A stretch of 64,000 bases of DNA from Roridomyces roridus (GCA_029378245.1 JARKIF010000014.1:1054001-1118000); one strand, 5' to 3'. Shown: positions 11,441-23,176, counted from the first letter of the stretch. Translations and numbers: made by a program. Notes: generated by a model not told the origin, from the letters alone.

Positions 11441-12517
11441 CCGGTGTGGCCCGTGCGTGCCGTTCGGTCCAAACCAGGGTGGACTATTTTTTCCACACCG
11501 TCTTGATCCAGTAGTACCCCACGATTGACCGCGTACGAGTAGCATTGTCTATGGGAAATTCGCAGGGATACACAATACAACCGATGGTGCTCTGTGTTGA
11601 GATGCACGCTCAGGAAACGAAGGAACACAAAAATGTCATTCCGCAGCGAGCGAAGAAACGAAAAAAGAGGCATGGAATCAGTCGAACAAGTTTGATAGAA
11701 GGTCGACGCACGCTGGCACAAAACGAAGTCTGCGGGAACGCGTCGATGTACTTGAAGAAACCCCACAAAATACTTTCGAGGTGAATGTTATTGAATCTAT
11801 ATGTGTATGCAATGGCAGTGTTAAAGAATGGGTGACTTCCCGTAACACAAATGTGTGTTTTTCAGATACTCCGCGGTGCCAATGATGGCAAGTATTGAAT
11901 TCTAAAAGTAATCTGTATTGGATGGTCTACCCGTAAAGTTTGTGTAAGGCAGAAGTTGTTTCTACTAATTTCCTCATTGAGTCGCTGTTCAATGTCCCAC
12001 CTCCATCCAACATGGCTCGCAGCATTGTGTATTGGCTCTTGATTGGCTCCTTTTCTTATTTCTCAGAGCGGAGCCTCCGAAAAATCATTTTGTGCTGACA
12101 AAATTAAGGAGATTCAGGTTTGACAGTGGCCGAAAATTATCTCAGAGAATCATGATTCATCAGCTGGCATCGTCTGACCGAGGAAAACTTTGAAAGAGCA
12201 TTCATCACTACAGAGGCAGAAGACAAGAAGGGAGGAGGAGCATCGGAGGAGGAATGCACATGCCGAATGATGGCCGTTCCATTTCGGTCTGTGTTCGTCG
12301 AAAGTAGTTTGCAGAGGGGGTAGGGACCCCCTCTACAGATACTCAAGTGTGCAAGCGTTTCATGTCGTCTAACCGAGATCCGAAGCCGATGGGGTCCTGA
12401 TGGAAGGTCCGGCAGCTCGGCAAAACAAGTAAAGTATCTGATTTTAGACAGATCTGTCTTACGGGAGGGTTTACTGTGGTGTACATATACACAATTTATG
12501 GGACGAATGGTCTTGAA
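11441..12517. other. Convergent intergenic region
   Basis: About 1.1 kb between the stop codons of the SDR gene (plus) and the acyl-CoA-oxidase-like gene (minus). It is relatively AT-rich and no frame has recognisable motifs. I see no transposon ends. Confidence 0.5.
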
Positions 12518-14529
12518 TTACAATTTAGCTTGCTCAAAGACACTCCCCGGACGTTTGATGAGCTCAAGACTGTCCACATATTTGTCCCAGGCTGCACCCG
12601 AAGCAATCGGGGCGTGGATAAAAGGCTCGGCGCCGCTCTCCTCCATGAATCGATCGAGATGCGGAAACGCCAGCGTCAAGGCGACCTCTTCGGCCTCGGT
12701 AGCTGCCTGGCGCGATGTGACCCCGTTCTCGACGTACCACGCAAGGTCCAGGAGTATGGCACCAGCTTGGTAGAGGTCGATCAGCAGAGGGTCCACGCGG
12801 GCGTCGAGTGCTGCCTCGTATGCCATACGATATCCAATGGCCAAGACGAGCTCCTTGGAGCGGGGCAGGAGCTTGGCGTTAAAGTCCTCCGAGCGATGGT
12901 TGTTGCTCATCCCCTTCAAAACAGCCTGCAGCTCGTTGAAGATGCCCCGCTCGTGCCGAGCCAGGGGCGAATTGGGATATCTCGACGCAGGGAGAGTGTA
13001 GCGACCCAGTAGAAGCTCGCTTGCAAGACCTGAATGACATTAGCCACGGAGATAGCCATAATGAAGGCACGCACGAATAGAGATAACCGTTACATCGCCT
13101 TCGGCAATCGACATCCCTCGAAGTTCCAACTAAGGAATGGTCAGAAATTACCCACAACGGAGAGAAGAGGGAAATTGTACCTCCATTGACACCAGCTGGT
13201 TCTCGATGAACAATCCTTGTGCTCCCAACCGGTCCGTCAAGGTCACGATGGATTCACGGAAGTGTCGAATAGCCAGAGTCTTGAATACGGCGGCGAGACC
13301 ATTGCGGCTGTTGAGAACGGTGGAGAGATCGAGATCATCGGTGCTCGCAAAGTAAGGGCGAATCTCTTTGAAAAGAGCTTCAAGGGCCGAAGCTTGGGCG
13401 AACGCGTGCGAAATATGGAAGCGAGGTCGTGCGGAAGGAAAGTATGGGGACGAATTTGCCCTGCGAGTTCGAGACGGTGCGGCGTTTGGCGTACTTGCCA
13501 GCGATGCAGGCACCAATGCGGAGACCGGCAACACACAGGCCGGCCATAGTGGCAGAGCCGATGCCAAGGCGCCATATGCTCGTCAAAAACTGGATTCGAA
13601 GAGGCAATGGAGACCCCAGGTCACCGACAAGGGCGGTCGGGGGTAATCGGACATGATTGAAGGAAGTGATTGCATGTCCGACAGTTCGAGTTCCAGAGCG
13701 ATCGGGAAGGACACTGAACGGGCGTCGTCAACTGGCTGCACTAACGTTCGAACGGGCACAATGACACACCGACAAGACACGCCCTCGTGCATCACTTTAC
13801 CATCATTCAGAGGAACGACGAACGGGCGGATACCGGCATCGCGCTCCTGGATGAGTAGCCGTGCCATAACCACGGCAATTCTAGGCAAGCCTCCGGCGGG
13901 GATGCTGGCGGGCATGAATCTATCAAGTACGGGCATGGGCCTATCAGTGCTTAATGGAGCGTAAGCTATATTCACTTAGCGGCTCTAGGGTTAGGGGTGT
14001 GGATTTCAAAGTCTCCGTTGGGGAGCAGCCGGACGACAGTCTCAATATTTTGAGTGTCCAGTCCGTGTCCGACTTCCGTGACCAAGTAATGCGCTCTGGA
14101 GTGAGATTCAGCTCGGAGGCAGGGTGAAGTACTATGATGTTTACGCACGTCACTTCAAAGGCTAGCATCTTGCGACACAATTCGCGCAACTCGGGGCGGT
14201 GCGCGGCATACTGGGTGAGGGTACCGCAAGCAAGGTTCACGTGGATGGTCCACAGAGCAGCCGCGGCGCAGTCGATGAGATTAATGCCGTTCAGATGAGA
14301 GTTCCAAAACTTCTCCGAGCAGGTCAGAAGGTCGTCGACGGTTAAATCTAGAGGGGAAGAGAATGAGCTGGTGGTGCGTGCGTTGCGTTGATAAGCGCAT
14401 ACCGAAAGACTTTGCAATGGCTTTGGCTCGAGCATGGGTTATTTCCAGCCGCTGGTCCTTGGTGAGACGAAAGTCGTTGACCGCACGAGTGAATAGGTGG
14501 GTGCGAGCGAGTGTAGTCTGAGGGTCCAT
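12518..14529 (-). pseudogene. Acyl-CoA oxidase/dehydrogenase-like flavoprotein with two lesions
   Basis: Member of the fungal acyl-CoA oxidase-like family, FAD enzymes that desaturate acyl-CoA thioesters. The chosen start is MDPQTTLARTH at 14529. Recognisable blocks in order: the N-terminal helical region (ITHARAKAIAKSF, LTVDDLLTCSEKFW), the middle strand domain (HYLVTEVGHGLDTQNIET, LPNGDFEIHTPNPRAAK), PRIAVVMARL and RPFVVPLNDG, then the helical C-terminal domain (RLGIGSATMAG, HAFAQASALEALF, YRMAYEAALDARVDPLLIDLY). Two breaks: near 13640-13650 the frame changes before FNHVRLPPTALVGDLG with no AG acceptor in the preceding 60 bases, and near 13428 one extra base separates RTTSLP from the HAFAQ helix. 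The remaining introns look normal. Length corrected for these would be about 560 residues, close to homologues I remember. Likely inactive unless the breaks are sequence errors. Confidence 0.8.
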
Positions 14530-15031
14530 GTTTTGCAGCGCGTTAAGCAGGCTTTGGCGAGGACATGACAAAGGAAGTCCAGCATCTTTTAAGGTTTGGA
14601 ACCGAACTGGTTTGGGTCATTAAATCTTGCAAGACAAAATTACATGGGGCGATAGATCAGAGATGACCGGTTGACCCCGATTTGCCAGAATCGTTGAAAA
14701 TAATGACTAGCGAACAAGTTCTGTGCATCGGTCTATTCGCAATGCTGAGATTTAGAGTCGGTGTATGTGCTAATTGTAGGACTGAGCGGGACAAAGTATG
14801 GTGGTGCGAGCGTCGGTGTATCGGGGTAGCCGTGCGAACAGTGGAGAGGAAAGATCAGGAGAAGACCCGGACAAAACAAACAAAGGCCACTCAATCCAAA
14901 CTCAATCTCTTCCAGAAAAAAACGCTGATGAACTGGGTCAATTCACTGTTTGCAAACTTCTTGGAACCCACTTGGAACCCACGGGCCCTGTTGGTTATTC
15001 ATCTGTGTCCGCATTCGTCTCAGCTCCTCTG
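14530..15031. promoter_or_regulatory. Divergent intergenic region
   Basis: About 500 bp between the head-to-head starts of the acyl-CoA-oxidase-like gene (14529, minus) and the DUF829 gene (15032, plus). It should carry both promoters and could allow shared regulation. No specific binding site is evident. Confidence 0.45.
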
Positions 15032-16133
15032 ATGATACCGACCTTCGCTCTCGACCCAACTGCCATGTCTCGCTCTCTCCAGACCAAACCTGACCGACCG
15101 GCCAAAGCTCCCCCTGTTGAGCTTCAGAAACTGAGCCAAGGCGTGCACATCTCTTATGGATACAGAACTGCACCGGACTCGAAGGCCCCGAGCGTTGTGC
15201 TGATCTTTGGATTCATGGACGGGCCTCTTCGACTCTTGGGGAAATATATTAGCAACTACCGGAAACGATGGCCTTCAACGGATATCATCCTCGTGGAATC
15301 GACTACCGGGTTCATCTGGTCCTCTGAGAAGACACGGGTAAGCCAACTATCTGGTTCTCAGCCTCATCTAACCGGGCGGCTTTCCAAGGCCGAGGCTTTG
15401 CAACCCCTGGTCAAGTATCTCATCTCCACGGTTTACGGCCAACAGCAAACCTTGGCGAGCGGAATCTTATGCCATGCACTTTCTAATGGTATGTCCTCCG
15501 TCTCACTTGTTCCCTTCGTGCTGAGATGTTCACCGGCAGGCGGTGCCTTCCAGCTCATGACTCTATCGCGAGTTCTGCACTCTATGCTTCCATCCGAGTC
15601 TCCGAACTTCCGGAGTGGCATGCTACGCCTCGCGACAATCATTGACTCGGCGCCAGGAGCTGGAGAGTTTGCGTCGTTGCTGACGACCTTGGGCACCAAC
15701 TTTCAGTCCCCCACCGTAAAAGCCTTGTTGCCGATACCAGTTTCCGTCATCTACGCCGGGACTGTGATGCAACGCGTCGGCAAGTCATCCGTTTCCTGAG
15801 CCAGGTCCTCAGCTAACAAAGCATTCAGCCCTTAACCAAGGGAATCTATTCGTCCTGGTGCACCAATACTTGGAACGAGAGGAACTCCTGCCTTTGGCCG
15901 ATGTAGAAGCGCCCCGCACGTATATCTACTCGACCGAAGACCATATGGTTCCGTTTTCGTCCGTGGAAGCACATCTGGCCAAACTGAACGCGACCAGTCG
16001 GCCTTTCAACGTTGCTGCGGAGAAGTTCAGTGGTTCTGCCCATGTTTCGCACGAGAGGCGGGATCCTGGGCGCTACTGGAACGCGATTTGGGCTGCTTGG
16101 GAGCGGAGTTGCCCGATTCGTGCCAGGTTGTAG
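15032..16133 (+). CDS. DUF829 / TMEM53-like alpha/beta hydrolase (PaxU-like)
   Basis: Member of the DUF829 family, which includes TMEM53 and PaxU of the paxilline indole-diterpene cluster; the biochemical activity of the family is poorly known. Start at 15032 (MIPTFALDPTAMSRSLQ); the ATG at 15065 is an alternative. Landmarks: VVLIFGFMDGPLRLLGKY (first strand and loop), IILVESTT, the nucleophile elbow HALSNGGAF split by an intron, and the C-terminal block PRTYIYSTEDHMVPFSSVEAH, then FSGSAHVSHERRDPGRYWNAI, which carry the likely catalytic Asp and His. Introns: 15339-15390 and 15490-15540 (approximate, GT-AG), then 15780-15828, which has a GC-AG pair (GCAAGT...CAG) and restores the frame exactly. 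About 315 residues, intact. It sits just upstream of the A-T-R gene, same strand, about 780 bp apart. Confidence 0.87.
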
Positions 16134-16909
16134 CCGACTGTTTGTATTGCCTTGTTGTTGAATTTGATCCGTCATGTTCAAAACCTTGTCTGCCACTCCG
16201 TTCGTCTCCGTTTATGTTCAAAACTTGTCTGCCACTCCGTTCCTCTCCGTTTCGTTAACTTCGACCTTGACAATTCGATCCACTCTCGCGGCTTCTCCGG
16301 ACTTTTTTTGGACTATCCTGCTGCGTCAACGCAGCTGCGGCAATCTCGACTTACTTGATGGCGAACCGCCGCGAGTTTCTCTCGGAAGCCGGAGATCGTA
16401 ACTCCGACCCCATCTTCATATGATGGTTCTCACCTACCGCACATCATTTTTCTAGAAATCCGTTCGGCTCAAGACGAATAGCTGCCGACCTCTACATACT
16501 TGTGGAGAATGAAGATCGACGCGAACTTGCCCTGCCGCATGGAATGTCAGCTACCGTGTCGCCGATCGATAACCATTGTAGGCTGACCTGAACATCATGT
16601 AGCCCAAAGGTTGCCTCTCAAGATCTCAAGATTGTCTCGAGTACGGCGACTACATACTTGTCGGATGGAGATCTCAATCAATACTGTTCTCCACCGGACC
16701 ACCGCTGAACCTTTTACTCCAGCATATGTGCTCGCAAGGATTGACTATCTGCCGTCCGAATCGAATCGAACTGAACCATCCGCCGATTTAGGCAACTGCG
16801 TTGATGCCACGCTTACCACGTCGGGGACCCGCGCGGCCGGAAACATTAAGAACTTTGTATCAAGCGATTGCGAATTCACGCTGTACGCATACCTTTGTTG
16901 CTCTCAGCC
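16134..16909. other. Intergenic region upstream of the A-T-R gene
   Basis: About 780 bp with a two-copy tandem repeat at 16176-16252 and otherwise no conserved frame. It presumably holds the A-T-R promoter. Confidence 0.5.
16176..16252. repeat. About 40-bp tandem duplication
   Basis: A unit beginning GTTCAAAAC(C)TTGTCTGCC and ending in CTCCGTTT is present at 16176-16215 and again from 16216, differing by a one-base deletion and a few substitutions. It lies just downstream of the DUF829 stop codon. Confidence 0.8.
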
Positions 16910-19900
16910 ATGGACCCGCTCCTCATTCCCGACGTCGTCTCTCAGAATTATGAGAAAATCTAGTCTCTTATAAACAGATGCTATAACAGTTGTGTCTCAT
17001 TCTTCGACGTGTTATAGAGAAAATCCCAGGGGAAGCATTCTATGTCTACGCCAATCCCCAGTCCGACGGTGTCGTGACCATCACGCAGCTCGAGTTCACC
17101 CGTGCAACTCACCGCGCGGCTACTCTACTGCGTCCTGACGATACCCCGGCTGGCCAGGTGGTCGCGATCCTCGCCCAGTCGGATACGTTGCTGTACCATG
17201 CAGTTGTGGTGGGCCTCATGACTGCCGACTTAATCGTGCGCCTTTCTAGTCCACTTGCCTTTGTGATGTTGAAAACAGAGCATCAAGCCGTTCCCCATGT
17301 CTCCACGGAACTCGCCGGCCGGGGTCTTCTCTTTGCTCCGTGCCTCGGCCTGTCACCGCATCATAGCTACTTGTGTCACTCTGGCGTCTCTGTTGGAAGA
17401 GCTTCAGGGGTACATTGCGCAAGAGGACCCAGGCTATTCGCTGGTTATCGAACAAGTTCCGTCGCTGGACGCCATCTACCCGAATCTTGGCAACGAAACC
17501 GCCCATTGTCAATTCCAACTGTATTCCAGACCGCGTACGCGCACCTCGCTCGATGATATCGCTCTCTACATGCACTCTTCGGGGAGCTCTGGGCTCCCCA
17601 GAGCCGTTGCGCAAACACACCGAGCGTTCTGGCAATGGTCTACTCTCCGTGCGCATCACTCTGAACTTGCTCCGGTCTTGAATCTCATTTACCATCTTAG
17701 CTGCGATCGCAGAATTCCGAGACTCTATCGAGACCCCCGCTGCCAACATGGGGCTCCCATCTTTTCATCAATTCGGAGTCATTTGCCAACTGATGCAACC
17801 CTTGTTCGGCGCGCCCATTGCGATATACCCTCCAACGGCTACCGCGCCCGAGAAATTCCCAGTCGTACCCTCACCTGATAATATTTTGGATCACGCCCGC
17901 AGGACGGGATGCAGGTCGATCACGACGGTGCCCTCCCTTTTGTCAGCGTGGTCTCATTCAAGTGAGAGTGTGAAGTATCTTGCGTCGTTGCATACCGTGG
18001 TAGGCTTTTCATTTACTTGAGGTATTTTCTGCCACTTAGGATGTAGGCATTTTCAGGTGGCCCGCTCCCACCGCGAGTCGGCGACGCCCTTGTCGAGGCT
18101 GGCGTCAACCTAGTTCCTGTATACGGCGGTACAGAGTTTGGTCCGATTTCGTCCATCGTGCGCCGTGAAGAGGACGCAAAGGACTGGGCTTGGCACCAAT
18201 TCTCTGATGTACCCAAGTTGCGATGGGCGGCGCAGGGTGATGGGACTTTTGAGTGCCAGTTTTTGGTATGTGCCGCGCTAATAGTTTTCTACTCTGATTT
18301 TTTAAACTGGGAAGGCCTGGCCGAAATTCCGTCCGATGGTTGAGAATTTGGACGACGTGTCTGGATATGCGACAGCCGATTTGGTGTGTTCCTCTGTATC
18401 CTTTCTACTCTAATTAATGTATCTAGTCTGTGAACCATCCAGAGAAGAAGCACCTCTGGAAACTGTTCGCTCTTTTTTCTTCCGTGTTCTTCCCTTTAAC
18501 TTGATCATCCAGAATCGGACGCGTCGACGATGTGATCATGCATTCTTCCGGCGAGAAAACTGTGCCGGGGCCCATGGAGAACATCGTCGCGAGCAGTCCT
18601 TTGTGCGTTCTCGTCCTCATACATGATTTGTATCTGAAAAACCTTGAACAGGGTCGCCGGAACAGTCATGTTCGGCCGCGAGCGTGCACAAGCGGGTATT
18701 CTGATTGAACCGATCCCTGCGCTGCAGATTCAGGATCTACGAGATGCGGCGCAAGTCGTAGAGTTGAGAAACAAAATCTGGTTTGTCCCAGTTGCGTTGT
18801 TGAACCGACAAGACTGAATTCAACCAGGCCGATTATCGCCGAGGCCAACATGGTCGCGCCGGCCTTTAGCCGACTGTTCAAAGAACTCGTCCTGTTTACC
18901 TCCCCGGACAAACCCTTGCCAAGGACTGGCAAGGCGACCGTCATGCGCAAGGCGGCGCTGGAATTGTATCGGGAAGAAATTGATGATATGTGCGTGTCCC
19001 TTCTTTTTTTCGCGATCCGAACTGAGTGTGTTGTTTCTGCTTTCCAGATACTCCGAACAACATATCGCCGCCGAGTTTGAAACTATCAACCGCCCGCCCC
19101 CGACATGGTCGGAAGTCAGCTCGGTTCGTGGCTGGCTTCTCGATATCGCAAGGTCCTCTTTGGGCAACACCGAGAGCAAAACGCCAGGGGAGACTCCGCC
19201 GACGATCCAGTCGGACACGGATCTCTTCCAACAAGGCTTCGATAGGTTCGTGGCGTTGATCCCCGCTTAACTCGAAACTCTAACGGTTCACTATTTCAGT
19301 TTGACGGCAACGATATTCCGGCTCCGCCTCGTGGGTGCGCTCAAGCGCTCAGCAACCGACGGCACGGAGAACCCCTTGGCGCGCCGTCTTGCTGATGGCA
19401 TCGAACAGAACCTAGTATACGTGTACCCAACTGTCGACACGTTGGCGGGGTTCCTCGTCGGCTTGGCCGGAGCTGGCGTGACTCCGAAGCTGGAGACAGA
19501 GACGGTGGATTTGATAGCGAAATATTCACTGCCTTCGCAGCAGACCTCGGTGGACGGGGACAACAATTCCGAGACGACAGCCGTGGTCCTTTTAACCGGC
19601 TCGACTGGCTCCCTGGGTTCGCAGATCCTCGCCTCTTTGTTGAACGACGAACGCGTAGTGAAGGTGTGGGCACTCAACCGCCCCGCTGGGCGCACGCTGC
19701 GTGAGAGGCATGTAGATACTTTCCGGGAACGGGGGCTAGATGTGGGTTTATTGGAAGAGGACAAGTTGAGAATGGTCGAAGGGACGCTGCATGAAGGGAA
19801 ACTGGGTGTGGAGAGCGGGGTGTACGAGGAGGTATGCGTGTTCTCGACTGGTTTTCTATTTATTTATTTTTCAACCACAGATCCTCGCCTCGACCACGCA

Positions 19901-20818
19901 CATAATCCACAACGCCTGGACACTCGACTTTAACATGCCCGTCTCTTCTTTCGAGTCCCACATTGCTGGCTCTCACAATCTTGCTGAGATGGCGCTACAG
20001 GCTCCCAGAAAGCCGAGGTTCGTGTTTACATCTTCCATTGCGTCGGCGCAGTTGTGGGACCCCAGGGAGGGGCCGTGTCCAGAGGAAATCATCGATGACT
20101 CCAAGGTCGCGCTAGGCGGGTACGGACAGAGCAAGTATGCCGTTGAGCAGGTGCGTTTCTGTTTTCCAGGAGATTTAGGGAGTCATCAAACGGTTTTAGA
20201 TTCTCACCAAGAGCGAGTTGGATGTGTGTTGCCTGCGGATCGGCCAGGTGTGCGGTGCGCTGCCAAAGGGAGCTTGGGCTACGAGCGATTGGTTACCTAT
20301 CCTCGTCAAGACAAGTGTCGCCCTCGGGAAACTTCCGTTGGCTGATGGGGTGCGCGCTTATCCCCTGGACGAATCTCTTTATTGATTTTTCTGCATAGCT
20401 TGTCTCCTGGGTTGACTTCAACACTGTCACACAAACGATTTTGGACGTCACGTTTGCCGAATCGGAGCGGCTCCCGACCGTGATGAACCTCATTCACCCA
20501 CGACCCGTGTCGTGGAACTTTGTGATGACATGCATCCGGGACGTCTTGCTCGAACGCGGCAAGGACCTTGAGCTGATGGAGTTTGGGCTATGGTATCAAG
20601 AGCTCGAGGGGCGTGGAGCGAGTGGGGAGTCTCTGCCCGGCATCAAATTGCTGAGTTTCTTTGCGCACTTGGCCGGATGGTCAACAGGTACCGAGTTTGG
20701 TGGGCCGCGTTTCGCAGTGGACAAGCTTTCTGCGATTAGTCCTACCCTTCGCGAGGTGGGGAGTATTATGAAGGAGCACGTCGAGGCGTGGATGGAATAT
20801 TGGAGTGAATTTATTTGA
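16910..20818 (+). CDS. NRPS-like adenylate-forming reductase (A-T-R)
   Basis: Three-domain enzyme that activates a carboxylic acid with ATP, loads it on phosphopantetheine and reduces it with NADPH to an aldehyde or alcohol. A domain: MHSSGSSGLPRA (A3), VYGGTEFGP (A5), GRVDDVIMHSSGEK, and PRTGKATVMRKA with the A10 lysine. T domain: DLFQQGFDSLTAT, the carrier Ser codon being split AG|T by an intron near 19243-19299. R domain: VLLTGSTGSLGSQI (NADP loop), HNAWTLDFN, YGQSKYAVEQ (Tyr-x-x-x-Lys) and LRIGQVCG. Around 11 introns give about 1,100 residues. The 5' end is uncertain: MDPLLIPDVVSQNYEK from 16910 looks like a genuine N-terminus, but no GT donor joins it to IPGEAFYVYA at about 17024. The rest reads without a break. 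The A and T domains closely resemble the A-T-TE gene at 59.7 kb. Confidence 0.92.
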
Positions 20819-20869
20819 CCATTTTGTATTTCAACCGTGGGAATAATGTATTGATCTATGTTCAACTGC

Positions 20870-21312
20870 TTAGAACATGATTCTACTGGCCCGCCGACGT
20901 CTGCCGCCCTCCTCGGCGATAACATACGCGTGCACTTGTGAATGAGCCACGGGAACGAGAGAGCTGCCGCTCGAACCACTCAACATCGACGCTTGGCCCA
21001 GCCCACGCCCAATGGAAACCCGCCGTTCATATCCAAGTTGCCAAACGGAAAGTCCTTTGGCGATCGGGTCACAGTCATGAGTAGCGGATCGATGGGGTTG
21101 GGTGAGGCGGCGAGCGAGACGGATGTGACGCCCGTGAAGGAGTGCTCAGTGAACAAGGGGTTCAATTGACCCGTGGTGTTGTGCCCGTCGGAGGGGCTGT
21201 GAAGCGTTCGTTCTTGAACATGTAAGGAAGGACCAAGACCACCCCTTGTCCCTCGTTACGTCGGCATACCGATTCCAGTCCTCCTTCGACCCTCGTCGGG
21301 TGTAGATCATAA
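20870..21312 (-). pseudogene. Fragment of an aryl-alcohol-oxidase-like GMC flavoenzyme
   Basis: On the minus strand, pieces of a GMC oxidoreductase (aryl-alcohol oxidase type, H2O2-producing lignin-decay enzymes) follow one another in different frames: MIYTRRGSKEDWNRYADV at about 21310, GWSWS, PYMFKNERFTAP, then HNTTGQLNPLFTEHSF, GVTSVSLAASPNPIDPLL and GNLDMNGGFPLGVGW. This is the substrate-side middle of the family. The FAD-binding N-terminus and the His/His catalytic C-terminus are not found, and at least two frame changes occur within 400 bp. Clearly a decayed remnant, lying directly downstream of the A-T-R gene in convergent orientation. Confidence 0.75.
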
Positions 21313-22837
21313 AATCTTAAGCATGCCATCAGCAGGCACAAAGTTGAACCATCGAAACGCAACTTACTAGCATACATGCACGCAGGGTCCAAGCAGCGAA
21401 GGTAACCATTCCTATGTGTTTTGTTCTACGCTATCGCTCGCCATTGCACCATAAGAAAGCTTAAGGGAACATGGAACAATGTCCGGATATCTTGCAGTAC
21501 CGGCCGGGTGGCCAGGCTTCAAGATAACATTATCATCGTTGATTGACGATGAAGATGCAAACCGCCAGGCACGATTAATGAAGGAATCATGATAATGAAA
21601 TGAGCCGCTGCCAGCTGCGAGACAAAAAGATTGAGCACGCTGGCTCATCTCGGTTCGCATCCGATGAACCGAGAGCAAGGATTCTGAGCAATTGATGGGA
21701 GGTCTGATGGAATGGACCAACCTTGCGAATTCCTTCCATTCCAAGCTTGCGAACTTGCGATTCGCGGAGAACGTTGCACCACCAACAGATTTCTAATCCC
21801 AATCAAAATCAAAAGAAGCTTGTAATATCGAGGGGCTCGAGGCCTTTCCAACAGAAGATCTGGTTCAGATATGGTGATATATAGGGTGTTGCGCTGTGGG
21901 GGCGATAGACGTCAGGCGTCAGTAGATCTAGAAGCATCCTATCACACGTTTTTGGTTTGCAGCGCTGAGGTTGATGATGACGCGAGCGGGAGATCCAAGG
22001 AGATCAGACGAAAGGCTAAAAGTGGTGACGGCATGAACGTCGTCAACGCCAGAATCCTCGAAGATAAGTATGTTGCATGTACACTCTCTTGAAAAACGTC
22101 GGCCCCTCTTGGATAGCCTGTGTGTGTTTCCTCAGCAGTCAAGATCGGGCACAGCAAGGTACTCTTCCAGTCGGTGCCTCTTTGAAGAAGTGCTATGTAG
22201 AGAAAATGGAGCACTTGGAAGACAGAAATTGGACGACGTACGTTGGACGTACGTGACGATTATTGCGCCCCTTGCAAAATCCACTTGTTCAGGATCTTTG
22301 AATGCTCGATGGGCGTGCCGGCTTGTTTGTGCCGTTCTGCAATCATAGGGAGCACCTTGTCGAGATGTCCGCGCGGGGCCAGCTGCAGGGCAGGGCCAAG
22401 CCACCGTACGAGGCTGGCGTGATACTATTTGCCAGGCAGAAAGTTACGAGCGGTTCGGCTTCCTTCCACACGTACTATCTGGCATTCGATTCAATGGAAA
22501 ATTTCTCTGGCAAAGAAGAGCCGTACGAATGGAATTCAATTTGATTTACACTCGGAATGAGTTGCAGGTTATACGTTGTGTCAGGTGGCCTCCAAGTCGG
22601 GGATGGTAAAGTAGGATCGATGCTTTCCTTTGTTCTTGACGATCTCCATGTCGGTCCATGGCTTACGAGGGTCTCGCGGTTGAACGGTCGGGGGTGCATG
22701 GATAAGATAACGCTGCATTCCGTTAAAAACTTGGGTGACCAACTGTCAATGAAACATACTATAATCCACTCCTGGCCTGCAGACTCTTTTGAGGCAGCCT
22801 TCGACGTTCTCTTCACCGTGCTTGAGTTTGCTAACGG
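21313..22837. other. Gene-free stretch left of the retroelement
   Basis: About 1.5 kb without recognisable coding motifs. It may contain further decayed sequence belonging to the oxidase relic or old transposon DNA, but nothing can be named. Confidence 0.5.
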
Positions 22838-22955
22838 TCTATGCCTTTTCGTCGTCTGGAGAGCAAACATATATTGCGGCCTAAGGAATGACCCGCGCTG
22901 CGAGCCAGCGAAGCGGCAAAGATGCGCGACTTCGCGTGGCAGCAAACACGGGCCA
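22838..22955 (-). repeat. Split direct repeat B2 (element 3' end)
   Basis: 118-bp copy beginning TCTATGCCTTTTCGTCG on the plus strand and ending GGGCCA; matches 23176-23293 with one visible mismatch (CTAAGG against CTAAAG). Its outer edge at 22838 marks the left end of the element. Confidence 0.9.
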
Positions 22956-23018
22956 CGCTACAAGAGGACTAAACAAAAGGACTAAACTAAGCAGGCGGAG
23001 AAAGGGGATGGATGGTGG

Positions 23019-23176
23019 GGGAAATGAAAGCAGCTGCAGGAACTGCAAGCATGCTGTGAGGTGAGTGTGGAGGAAGAGAGACAAAGGCCATCAGATCGCG
23101 CGACGCCTCCTGAAAGGGCGAGACACGTGATCCTCCTCGTGTGCATAGACCGCCGTTGACTCGTCAACCGCTTCTT
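23019..23176 (-). repeat. Split direct repeat A2 (internal copy)
   Basis: 158-bp copy of the sequence at 26220-26377, with one visible mismatch (GACCGCCG against GACCACCG). It abuts repeat B1 at 23176, and a 63-bp unique spacer (22956-23018) separates it from B2. Confidence 0.9.

Noticed and set aside
10738..11766. Minus-strand open frame of 342 codons
   Set aside because: It lies antisense to the SDR exons, has no motif, and crosses the introns of the real gene; it is a shadow of biased codon use.
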